Shown here in pieces: positions 12,863-23,780 of a stretch of 64,000 nucleotides of DNA. Made by a program: the position numbers and the translations under genes. This DNA is from Ziziphus jujuba (taxonomy: Eukaryota > Streptophyta > Magnoliopsida > Rosales > Rhamnaceae): positions 43,904,001 through 43,968,000 of the forward strand of contig NC_083379.1 of NCBI RefSeq assembly GCF_031755915.1, in the 5' to 3' direction. Positions within the stretch are counted from its first letter, which is position 1; each line of letters starts with the position of its first letter. Below the pieces are notes generated by a model, which worked only from the letters and a program-made list of their open reading frames with translations, was not told where the DNA came from and searched no databases.

Positions 12863-14233
12863 TGTAACACCCCGTCCCGAAGTACATCGGAAATTTCTTA
12901 AATTTGACCAAGGTTGACCGGGTTTGACCGTCGTTGACCGAGAAGGGATCAAATGTTAACTTCTTGCTCCTGATGGAATTTTACGTTGACTAAGATACCA
13001 TTACAAAGTACACATTGTCACAAGTTCATAGACTAGTAGCACGTCGAAAACGGAGCTACGATTTGAAAGCTATGAGCAAAACAAGTTGAGGTCCAAATTG
13101 TCCAAGGGGTGTCAGAGTTGACTTTTTGTTCATGCAAAGTTAATCTTTGACTCATGCATGGTTGTGAAGTACTCGTCGATACGAGTTCATAGACTAGTGA
13201 CACGCTTAAATTGGACATTTGGTTAAAAAGTTATGGACATGCGAAGTTTTCTGAATACCGTAATATTTTAATATATTTGGCTTGAGTGAACAGTGTGTAC
13301 CACGTGTCGCAATTTCAGCCAATCCTATGAGCGAACAGTGTCACCCACGAGTGGCTTTTATTTTGGCAAAACACGGGCGCCGGGGAGAGGAGAGAGAAAG
13401 AAGGGAGGAGAGAGAAAGAGAGAGCTAGAGAGAGAAACCAACTGGCTACCACCGTTCACCCACTTCCGGCCACCAGACCAGTACACACGCCACCCTAGCT
13501 TGAAGCCCACTTGAAAACTGGCCGGCCAGCCAAAAATCACGGCCAACCGACCGCTGATGCGCCCGGATCGAGGCTTTTTCTGGTGACCTTGTCGATTCTT
13601 CAAACCCAGATTTCTCCCTATTCTGGTCACCGTTTGCCTCACCGTCGGTCCCGTTGAGTTACCCATTATCAGATCTACCTTCCCATGTCAGGACCCGTCT
13701 AGAATTTCTTCCCCGGAACCCTAGACAAACCCTGATCCTAGGAAAATCCTACCGGACCCTCCAACGGAAAATCCGGTAGAACATCCCCTAAGAGATGGAC
13801 TTACCACAAATTTACCTGCATTGAAAACACACTTCTAAAAAAAACATCCCCTTATTCCTCCCACAATACTACAAATTGATTTCACAAATTTACAGCACTT
13901 CAAGATAACAGCAGCAACCCAGTGCATAAAAATAACTACACGTCCAATACAGTATACAGAGCATTATACAACAAATGTGGAATTTATAAAATGACAAATA
14001 AGGAAGCAATACAGGATGGAGAGGAAAAAGGGAAGAAAAACTTCTTGAACCTTCGGCAACGAACTGAGACGTTGGGCTCGCCCCGGACAATCAACGTCTC
14101 CAACCTGGACCTAGGGGAACAGAATTTAAGAGTGTGAGATGCTAATCATCTCCGTGAGTGACCCTATCTACTAAACACCTTTAATAATAATAATATACCA
14201 AATAAAAGGATTTAATAAATCAATACCGAACAA

Positions 14234-14264
<31 letters not shown>

Positions 14265-17200
14265 TTTGAAGGTAATACTTTCTCTCAAAACCCTCACTAT
14301 TCGCTCCGTTGGAAATGTTCCCCTTTTAAAACATTTTCACAAAACCCGATATTCGTACTTCCCGAAAACCAAGGGACCAAATAATTTAATAAACAACAAA
14401 TAAATAAATAAATACCCCAAACATAAATAAACTGCAATAAATTATAATAAATAATTTTAGAACACCTTTGGGGTTTAAAACATTATTTGCAATTTACACC
14501 GACGCACCATACCATATACCGGTGATGCCCTCCGATACCCAGCGTCCCGAGCACCGATTGGCGGGGGGTTAAAGAGAAAAACCTGCAACGGCACTTCGGC
14601 GTCCCGACAGTACCGCTGCTAAAACCATCAACCCGGCTAAGGAGGGGGGCGACTGTGCGCAACAACAAACTTGCCTGCCCACGGTCCAATGGCAACTCAC
14701 GGGTGAAGTAATAACCGCGCGCTAAACCACATAATACCTGCGCGCTACCACGTGTCCATACACCATACACCAGAACACCAATACTGTATGAGTGCGTCTA
14801 AAAATAAACATTATTAACCAACCGTACCGTTTTCCAAAATTACCGTGGGAAATACATTAAATTCTCACACTTACCATCCCATATATTTTTATTTAATAAA
14901 CCGGTACGAAACATTGATAACCAACAAACCACAATTTTCTCGAAGTACGAGATGCAACCATAAAAATACCGCGGGCATAATTTATAAAATTTAAACAAAT
15001 ATTTTCGTAAAATATTTAACCCAATTATGCCCGAAAAATTAATACTGAAACCACGTACAAATACTACCGAAATACACTTTGCTCATGCACAATAAATAAA
15101 TTAAACCACAATAAAACCATAACCAAATTGTACCACATGAGCATAAATTAAATACCAATTAAACATAATTAATTGCCCAAAAATGATATAAAATCCAGAC
15201 ACAATCAATTACTGAAAATACTTGCTCATGTGTAATAAATACCATTTAATCACAATAAAATAATAATCGGGAATTTCTAATGATCCCAAAATTTCATTCA
15301 GCACCAATGGGTAAATATATATATAAAATAATATTTTTTCCGATTGTATTTAAAATACGCCACATGAGCACAATTTACAGATATCAATGTAACACCACAT
15401 AAATATAATTAATTACCCCAAAAATATTTTTAAAGGTGGGTCACTCACCTGGAGCACGCAATTAACCCACGATCCACCATGGGATCAATTTCACGACTCA
15501 CCGGTGCTCCTAGAAAAAAATTCACAGACAGTCAAATAAATTAATATTTTATTCGGGTAAATAATACCCGGTACTCGGGGGGTCAAACACAAACTTTAAC
15601 CAAAATGGTCGAATAATATACCAAATCGAAGCTTGAGCAACGAGGATTACAAATCCGGTCTCCATCGACCCCAATTCCGCCGGAGGTGGCCGGAATTTGG
15701 TCGGGAAGCTTCGGCCGGTTTTAAACTTGAGGGATCTTTCAAACGGTGGGGATTTTGGGCAATCTAACCCCGGAAATGGACTCAGAGGGGTCGAAAATGG
15801 TGGGATAGAGGTATGGATCGGGCTGGTTTGGTCGGAAACGGCGAGAATCGCCGGAAAATTTCAAGTCACCGCCGCGGACTTCACCGGCCCGATCTGGGCG
15901 TGTTCGGCGGCGGCTGGTCGGGAGATTTGGTGGCTGAGGTCGCGTGGTGATGGGCTACACTGGTGGCCGGCGCGTGTGGCATTCCGGTGACTGAAATCCG
16001 ATCAAAACGCCGGTCAACAGAGAGAGGGTGAGAGGGTCAAAGGAGAGAGAGAGAGAGAGAGAGAGAAGGCTGTGCGATTTGTCTTGCCTCTGTCGGGCTG
16101 GGGGAAGAAGAAGGGAAGGGAAAAGAAAGGGGGTGTTTTCCCACGTGGGGAAAAAAGAAAAGGAAAAAGAAAAAGAAAAGAAAAAGGAAAAGAAAAAGAA
16201 AAAGAAAAAGGAAAATAAAAATAAAAATAATTAAATAATTAAATAATTAAATAACAATATTATTATTTAAAATAATAATAAAATAATTTGATTTTAAACA
16301 TGGTTGACATGTGGCATTTCACCATGGTGACACATGGTCACCTTCATTAAGTCACACGTGGCACCTCGTTACTCGTTTAAAAATAATATTAAAATAATAC
16401 GATGTTTGAAAAAACTCTACAGGTCCATAACTTTCAAACCACATGTCCAAATCGAACGTGCCGCTAGTCTACGGACTCGTATCGACGAGCACTTCACAAC
16501 CATGCATGAGTCAAAGCTCAACCTTGCATGAATAAAAAGTCAACTCCGGCACCCCTTGGACAGTTTGGACCTCAACTTGTTTTGCTCATAACTTTCAAAC
16601 CGTAGCTCCATTTTCAACGTGCTACCAGTCTACAAACTCGTGCCAACGTGTACTCCGTAACGGTACCTCAGTCAACCTAGAATTCCAACCAGGTCAAAAA
16701 GTCAACTTTTGACCCCTTTGGTCAACGGTCAACAGTCAACCTCAGTCAACGTGCAAAAATTCCGACATGGTTCGGGACGGGGTGTTACATCCCGCCAAAA
16801 ATCACGGCCAGTGGCCACTAGACGCGCTGCCGGCTGTGACGGGTTCCTGTGACCACGGCGGCTCATCAGGAAATTGACTTTTCGGCGAGTTTCCGGCTGC
16901 ACCGCCTCTCCTTTCCCACTCATTCTAACCCTCTGAACCCAAATCTGGTGTCCCCTTTCATCAATTTACGACGGATTGAGAGAATCGAGGACTTGAAATC
17001 TATGAGATTTCCGGCGAGATTCCGACCACCACGGGTCCGATCTCCGGGAGGTAAGCCTCAATTTGTGATCCTCATTCCACAAGCTTCGATTCGGTATATT
17101 ACTCGTCAATTTTGGTTAATCTTTGTGTTAGACCCCCCGGGTACCGGGTATTATTCACCCGAATAAAATATTAATTTATTTGAGATGTGTAATATTGTTG

Positions 17201-19246
17201 TTCTAGGAGCACGTGTACGTCGTGGAATTGATCCCATGGAGGATCTTGGGTTAATTGCATGGTCGAGGTGAGTGACCCACCTTCAAAATTATTTTCGGGT
17301 GTTAAATTTACTTATTTGGCAGTAATTAAATGTTTGGATTTAATATTTATGTGTTAAATATTTAGCAAAATTATATTTGAAATTTTGATGCCCATATTTG
17401 AATAAATTGAATGTATGATTTTTGATAAGTTATGGAAATCTAGATTTTATGACAATTTGATATTTAAAAGAATTGTAAAAGTAATATTATTTGATTTATT
17501 GTGGAAATTATTTGTGAATTTATTTTGATTAATAAAAATGCATTTATATAAATTTATGCATTGTGGAAATTATTTGATGATATTGAGGATTTGTGGAATT
17601 AAATTATATATGAAATTCATGTGGTTTTAATATTATTTTTGGGCATGATTTGATTTTAAATATTTCAAGGAAATATTGGTTTAAGTTTGGTGGTTTCAAA
17701 TTGTATAATTATGCCTTGGAATATTAATTGATTGATTTTATGATTTGGGAAAAAATTAATTGTATATTATTAGCGGTGGATTTATGCTGGTGTTATTAAG
17801 GAACAATGTGAGAATGTGAATTTGAAAAGTGGTATAATTCCCACGATGAATTTTAGAAAATTTGGTATTTTAATAATAAATTTGGTTATTTGTTTTAGAC
17901 GCACTCATACAGTACTGGTGTTCTGTACTGTATATGTGGATGAGCACGCAAGTTATAATGTCTCCCGTGAGTTGCCATTAGACCGAGGGTAGGCAAGTTT
18001 GATTTTCGCCATAAGCTGCCTCCCTCCATGGCCGGGATGACGGTTTAAGCAGCGGCACTGTCGGGACGCCGAAGCGACCGTATGCAAGTTTCTCTCTTTA
18101 ACCTCCCACCAGATGGTGCTCGGGACGCTGAGTATCATAGGGCATCACTGGTATATAGTGTGGTCTGTCAAGTATTATTTTTCTGATATAAATTTCAAAT
18201 CCTAAAGTTTTAAAGTCGTAATTGAATTAAATGTATTTAATATTATTTTTATTATTTATTTCAATTGGAGATTTTAATACAAATTTTATGGAATTTTATT
18301 ATGTTTTTAATTACCTAATTATATTAATGTTTTAACAATGCATTTTATCTTGATTTTACTATTTATATTGATTTGCTGATTTTAAAGCGATTTTACTATG
18401 TTCTTACCATTCATTTTAAATGGAGGTTTTAATTTGATTTAATTATTCATTTATTTAATTGTTCAATTAATTGATTCATTCTAATTATTTTTTTTATTTC
18501 TATTTCTATTTTATTTCCTTTGTAAATTTGGATCCTTAAATTCTTGTATTTTATTTGAAATTTATTTAATTAATTATTCCTTGATTTTTGGGGCATCAAA
18601 TAACGGGTTTTGTGGAAATATTTTAAAAGGGGAACTTTTCCAACTAAGTGAATTGTAAGGGTTTTGAGAGAAAATATTATTTTCAATTAATTAATTAATT
18701 ATTTATTTATTTATTCTTAATTAATCAAATGTACTATAATTATCGTTACTTTATAATTGTACAGTAGATAGGGTCACTCATGAGATGATTAGCATCTCAT
18801 ATTTTTAAATTCCGTTCCCCTAGGTCCAGGTTGGGAGACGTTGATCGGCCGGGGCGAGCCCGACGTTTCAGTTCATTGCCGAAAGTCCAAGAAGCATTTC
18901 TTCCCTTTTTCCTCTTCATCTTGTATTGCTTCTTTATCTGACATTGTATTAATTCCACATTTATTTGTATAATGCTCTGTATACTGTATTGGACATTTAG
19001 TTATTAATAATGTACTGATTTACTTTTATTCATTTGGAGTGCTGCAAATTTGTGGAATTAAATTGTAATAATGTGGGAGGAATAAGGGGATGTATATAGA
19101 AGTGTGTTTTCAATGCAGGAAATTTGTGGTAAGTCCAACCCTTAGGGGAGGTTCTGCCGGATTTTCCATTGGAAGGTCTGGTAGGGTTTCTCTGGGATCA
19201 GGGCTTGTCTAGGGTTCCGATGAGGAATTTTGGACGGGTTCTGACA
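12863..19246 (+). mobile_element. Element A: solo-LTR-like Gypsy-type repeat (about 3.3 kb without nested copy B)
   Basis: Starts TGTAACACCCCGTCCCG and ends GGACGGGTTCTGACA, the TG...CA ends of an LTR. The pentamer TAAAG flanks both sides (12858-12862 and 19247-19251). It interrupts the Copia codons for ALYGLKQAP, and joining the flanks restores that motif. No internal coding region, primer site or second LTR is present, so it reads as a long solo LTR. The TGTAACACCC start is common in Gypsy/chromovirus LTRs (family knowledge; lineage not proven). Element B is inserted at 13686-16789. The GC-rich parts carry open frames with no recognisable domain. Confidence 0.85.
13686..16789 (-). mobile_element. 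Element B: second solo-LTR-like copy nested inside A, opposite orientation
   Basis: Runs from TGTCAGGACCCGTCTAG to GGACGGGGTGTTACA on the plus strand, the reverse complement layout of element A. Length is 3104 bp. The flanks are TCCCA (13681-13685) and TCCCG (16790-16794), a 5-bp duplication with one mismatch. Copy C shows that the two halves of A are contiguous across this insertion. It has no coding capacity. A GA microsatellite and A/G-rich run lie at about 16040-16220. Confidence 0.85.
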
Positions 19247-19866
19247 TAAAGAGCCTTATGCAGTTTATAAACTTTGTCTTCCTTTCCTTGAACAATAAAG
19301 CCTTCAGATTGTTCAACATATACTTATTCCTACAGGTAACCATTTAGAAATGCAGATTTCACATCTAAATGGTAAACTTTTCAGCCTTTTTGAGTAGCAA
19401 AAGCTAGTAGAAATTTGATTGTCTCATGTCTTGCAACTAGTGCAAACGTATCTCCAAAATCAATACCAGGTTGCTGCACATAACCTTTATCTACCAATCT
19501 TGCTTTATGCTTGTTTATTGTACCATCTGCATTGAGCTTGGTCCTAAAGACCCATTTCACTCCAACGGTCTTATTGCCTTAAGGTTTGCTCACCAATTCC
19601 CAAGTTTTGTTTTTGTTTATCATACTGATTTCAGTTTTCATGGCCTCTCTCCATGTCTCGAACTGATTTGCGTCATAGAAAGTAATTGGATCACATAATG
19701 CTAGGTTGCATCTCTCATATACATCAGTTAAGGGTCTTGTATCTCGGACGTCGGACATGGGTCTTGTATCTTGGACATTGGACAGGGGTTTTATATCTCG
19801 GATATCGGACAGGGGTATTGTATCTCGAACATCGAACATGGTTCTTGTATCTCGGACATTGGACAA
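19247..19866 (-). pseudogene. Copia reverse transcriptase, N-terminal part
   Basis: Reads YERCNLALCDPITFYDANQ, WREAMKTEISMINKNKTWEL, then [54 protein letters not shown] and GFIVQGKEDKVYKLHKALY. These are the standard Copia RT N-terminal motifs, including the first catalytic Asp in LDVKSAF. At least one stop is present. The frame ends at the element A junction. Upstream, where integrase should be, there is only a short linker with 27-bp repeats. Confidence 0.9.
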
Positions 19867-19882
19867 GGATCTTGTATCTCGA
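19736..19882 (-). repeat. 27-bp coding minisatellite in the Copia polyprotein linker (about 5.5 copies)
   Basis: Units start at 19736, 19763, 19790, 19817, 19844 and 19871, an exact 27-base period (CTTGTATCTCGGACATCGG type). On the minus strand the period preserves the frame and encodes nine-residue repeats of the type VRDTRPLSD. The sequence resembles the linker before Copia RT (usually a single ...RGTRPLADIYERCN), so it looks like local amplification of that linker. Confidence 0.92.
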
Positions 19883-19920
19883 ATGCCAACAACATCTTCA
19901 TCATCTGAATCAGCCTTCTC

Positions 19921-21321
19921 CTAAATTTCACCATGTTCTTGGATAAAATTCTCTTCTAAGGCTAGAACTTCACTCTTTTTCCAATTCCATTCTACTACAA
20001 AGCTTTTATCTTTCATTCCAACATTTAGAATTTCACTTCCATGTTGATCATATATTTTGCAAGACTTATTTTGAAAATTCAAGAAATATCCATTTTCAAA
20101 CATTTGTCCCACACTAAACAAGCTTTGATTAATTTCAGGTACATATAACACATTTGAAATGAGCTTAGTACCTGTTGAAGTTTCCACAGCCACATCTCCT
20201 TTGCCTTGAACTTGAATAAAATCTCCATTTCCTATTTGGACTTTGGAAACAAAGCTTCTATCCAATGTCTTGAAGAGATCAGCATCATGAGTTATATGTT
20301 GAGTGCAACCACTATCCACCAACCAAGCTTCTTTGCTACCGTTTTCTGCATAACATGTAGCAATAAACAGTCTTTCCTCACTTTGCCGTGCTTCATCAGC
20401 AACTTGTTCTTGGTGTGCTTGTTGCACTGGTCCTCCTTTGTTTTTGAAAACTTTTTCAATATGTCCAAGTTGTTTGCAAACTTTACATTGAACATTAGGC
20501 CTAAACCAACAATATTTTTCAGGATGGTTGTCCTTTTTGCAATGAGAGCACTTCATAAACTTCTTTCTTTCACCCTCTCTGCTTGTACCGGCACCATGTT
20601 TTCCTTTGACATTACTTCCTCCACCTTGCTGCTTCCTTTGATTATTGTTTGCTGGAGCCTTACCTTTTTGGAGTGCTAGAAAAGCACTTTCTGAGGTTTC
20701 TTCTCATCTTATAGACCTTCTTTGTTCAATTGCTTGTAAAGCATTAACAAGCTCTGACAAAGAAATCTGACTCAAATCTCTTGACTCCTCCAAGGATGAG
20801 ATCTTTGCTTCAAACTTCTCCAGTAAGTTGACTAGCACTTTCTCCACCACTCTTCTGTCTCCTAGCTCCTCTCCAAGAATTATGATCTGGTTTACTACCT
20901 TCATAAGTCTGTCAATGAAGTCTTTTACCAACTCAGAATTCTTCATTCTTAAAGTTTCAAACTCCCTCCTTAAGTTCAATACCTGCATTTGTCTTGTTCT
21001 TACACTTCCCTGGAACTCTTCTTTCAACTTGTCCCAGACCTCTTTAGCTGTAGTGCAAGCTATAATTCTGGTGAATATCACTTCTGAAACACCAGCATGT
21101 AAGGCAGATAAAGCCTTAAACTTTTTCGCAACCTCCTCACTATGTTGGTTTATTTAAGCGATAGTGGGATTTGTTGTCAAAGGGAGATGATTTCTTTTAG
21201 TCTCTACTACTTTCCACAAGTCAAAAGCTTGAAGGTAAGCTTTCATTTTTATAGACCACATGGTATAATTTTCTCCAGAAAATATAGGAGATGATGGAGT
21301 AGAAAAATAAATTGAAGCCAT
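19921..21321 (-). pseudogene. Copia gag and aspartic protease, with stops; integrase deleted
   Basis: Starts MASIYFSTPSSPIFSGENY at 21321, followed by a Copia gag (MWSIKMKAYLQAFDLW, VWDKLKEEFQGS, LEESRDLSQISLSELVNALQ). There are stops at about 21154 and 20704. A zinc knuckle CSHCKKDNHPEKYC (CX2CX4HX4C) is followed by a second knuckle that has lost its last Cys (CKVCKQLGHIEKVF). The protease active site is WLVDSGCTQHITHD, with SNVLYVPEINQSLFSVGQ downstream. After EHGEI and a stop at about 19921 the sequence goes straight to SDDEDVVGIRDTRS. All integrase motifs (HHCC, DDE) are missing. Confidence 0.92.
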
Positions 21322-21415
21322 TTAAAAAAGGAAGGAAAGATAGAAGGAAGTTTTCTGTATATATATATATATATATTTTTGCTATTTCACTCATAGCCCC
21401 ACTAAGATCATTATA

Positions 21416-21427
21416 GCTCTGATACCA
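21416..21427 (-). other. Copia primer-binding site (initiator tRNA-Met)
   Basis: On the minus strand this reads TGGTATCAGAGC, the standard Copia primer-binding site complementary to the 3' end of initiator methionine tRNA. It lies two bases downstream of the 5' LTR, which fixes the element's orientation. Confidence 0.93.
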
Positions 21428-21429
21428 TT

Positions 21430-21719
21430 TGTAAGATTTTTAGAACAAAAAACATAGCAAAAATGAAAGAGAAAGAAAAAGAAGTTTAAACTGGTGTGGT
21501 GAACACACATCATTCATTTTTGGACAGAACATATAAACAAGTTTTCAGAAACAGTAAACCACCTAATTTTCACCTACTACTGCAGTAATCATATTGCCAA
21601 AAAACAAGCCATACTTTGGCTACCTAATATAACAGTTTTTTTACCAAAAAGCTGAAAGTACAGTAACTAATCATCACAAAGCAACTTATGACAGCAACAA
21701 AAGTGACATTATACTAATA
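21430..21719 (-). repeat. Copia 5' LTR
   Basis: On the plus strand it runs from TGTAAGATTTTTAGAAC to GACATTATACTAATA. The terminal CA has mutated to TA compared with the other LTR. It would have carried the element's promoter. Confidence 0.92.
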
Positions 21720-23780
21720 AAAACCGCTAATTAACCTTTGACTAAGTTCAACTGGAAGCGAACCAGTGAGCATGTTTCCTTTCAAATTTCTCTCAACAAA
21801 TTAACTTACTAAAGATTTTGAATTCCCTGCGTTCAAAAGTATCAAAATGAAAGTTGCAGTACCAAATTCTTAATCCAAACAACTCACAGGACACTCAATT
21901 TTTGCAATTGAGATAGAGAATTAGGAACTGATCCAGTTAAGCTATTGTTTGATAAATCCCTGAGATAAGCAATTTACATAATTAAACTTCTTTATGATTA
22001 ATATAAGAGATGAGTAACCAAAATTAAACGCCCGATATTGCCAGTTTTAATACTGACAATGATTCTAGCATAGTGAGACTGGATATGCATGAGGTTATCT
22101 CGCCAGTCAATCCACTTGATGACAAGTTCCTGGTTGCAATTTCAAAATAATTACGTTAGTAGTGGTTAATTAACGTGGTATCAAAACAGCTAATAACCAA
22201 AGCATTTAAAATTTGAAAAGAATTTTAAACTTATAGGGATACATTCTAGGGGTATTGGAATCTTTGCAGCTGCAATTTAGACCTGACCATAAGAATTCTA
22301 CTGGAGCACATGGATCTCCTTGCCAGTTTCTACTTACTCCCTAACTTGACTTTATGTCGTTGATGGCATCCACTAAATATTAATCACTCAGCTGTTAAAA
22401 TACTCATATATATATATATATACAGAATCAGAGAACTAACATGTGGTGGGAAAGTAAAAGCATAGATACCATCATCTTGGTCTGTTTCTGGTTGCGAGAA
22501 TTCTATCACCGTATAGAACTCAAAGGCATTAAGGGTTGGTGGGAAGGTTGAGTTTTTCCTCTGAACAAGTGAGAAACTATAATTTGATACTGTCCAGGGA
22601 GTGGTGGTGTATACGGCCGTTGACTTTAAGTATGTGAGAGGAACTTCAGACCACTCCTTTTCATTCAGATAGATATCGAATGCTCTGGACTGGTTGGATT
22701 GGAGCTGTTGTAGTTCAGCGAAGTGCCAGTAAACTTAATATTGGTCAATTTCATCTGAGGACTCCCAATGGAATTCCAAAGGAGCATTGGCGTTTAACGG
22801 CGCTGCGGAGGTGTTCATCACAATAGATGGTGGGTTGAAATTATAGAGGTCATTTACAGTAAGCGAGGTTGTTACGGTGGTCCAGTCTTTTTGTGTGTAA
22901 GGAGTCCAGAGGCGATCAAAAAGGTCGTATGGATACCTTAAAAGTATAATAAAGGTAAAATTCATTTGTTTCAGAAAGAAATATAATTAGACAAATTAAT
23001 AAAACTCTGGATTAACGAAGGAAAATGAATATGTGGTAACCTGAATGATTGATTGGCAGTTGAACCAAAATCCAAGCGACGGGAGAGTGCCAATGACCTA
23101 GCTGTGGTAGTATAAGTTGTATTCCTGAGAGGCCTCAATTCTAATGCTGAAATAACAGGTGTCCCAGAATTTGTGTTCACAGCACAAATCTGTAGATAGT
23201 GTTGCCTGGTAATATGTATAAGCTCCTTTATGGTGCTTAAACTTACTGAGTTGAAACTTACTGTAACCTAATAACTAGTTCCCAAACGCAAATCAAATTG
23301 GGGCAGCTTATTTAAGCCGTCATAATTTCCATACAGAAAAGTGGCTCTGATCAAATACTTGGCAGCTCTTGTAACGTTTAGCCAGTAACAGTTGCGGATT
23401 CCTTGTGGGAAGCTTCTTACCAATCCTACATGCCGTGTTTGGTTTGCTTTATATTCTGGCAATATGCTCTTGCTTATGCCAGTGCCAATAAAAGGTGAGT
23501 CTGATATATAATCTATTTTTGTTGTTGGTTCTGTGTAGTAGGAGTCTTTTGGAAGCCAACAATCTAAGCTAATGAAACTTGAGACCAACAGAGGAAAACA
23601 TACTTCAGCTTTATATCCTAAATGGTTACATATTAATAAACAATAATTAAAAATTGACACCACTATCATACTTATATATGGATGGGTCAAGATAATCGTA
23701 CCGGTTTGGTTCTGTGAGTGAATGAGATGTAGGACAACAAGAAGTGGCAAAGCATACACAAGGTGTTTGAAAATCCCCAT
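21720..23780 (-). pseudogene. RLK2 pseudogene, 5' half (signal peptide, malectin-like domain, first LRRs)
   Basis: The start codon at 23780 gives the signal peptide MGIFKHLVYALPLLVVL (exon 1, 23702-23780, donor GTACG). The malectin-like domain follows in two blocks (FISLDCWLPKDSYYTEPTTK at about 23530-23579; RYPYDLFDRLWTPYTQKDW near 22900), then NWQGDPC and LRR exons down to the Copia insertion. Compared with RLK1: the exon 2 acceptor AG is changed to AA (near 23586); a Trp codon is TAG at about 23268; a Tyr codon is TAA at about 22735; a Tyr codon is TAG near 22343; and an indel lies near 22255. Together with the three lesions in the kinase half, this gene is dead independently of the transposon. 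The kinase half is at 9278-11521. Confidence 0.92.

Larger units (their letters stand above)
11522..21719 (-). mobile_element. Ty1/Copia LTR retrotransposon, defective, inserted in an LRR exon of RLK2
   Basis: Two related LTRs, 268 and 290 bp, flank the element at 11522-11789 and 21430-21719. It reads on the minus strand: 5' LTR at right, a primer-binding site matching initiator tRNA-Met (21416-21427), gag-protease (19921-21321), reverse transcriptase and RNase H pieces, and a purine-rich tract next to the 3' LTR (about 11790-11800). The flanks are AGAAC (11517-11521) and AAAAC (21720-21724). They match a single site in RLK1 (GATAGAAAACCG near 755), which supports a 5-bp target duplication with one later change. 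The integrase is absent and several stops are present, so it is non-autonomous. Element A, itself carrying element B, interrupts the reverse transcriptase. Confidence 0.95.

Noticed and set aside
15697..16234. Open frames in element B
   Set aside because: Same GC-rich or GA-repeat LTR sequence as in element C; low complexity (RERERERE, KEKEKEKK) and no domain.
12863..19246. Element A as a full LTR retrotransposon with B as its second LTR
   Set aside because: B is in the opposite orientation and has its own target duplication inside A, so it is a nested insertion and not a paired LTR.
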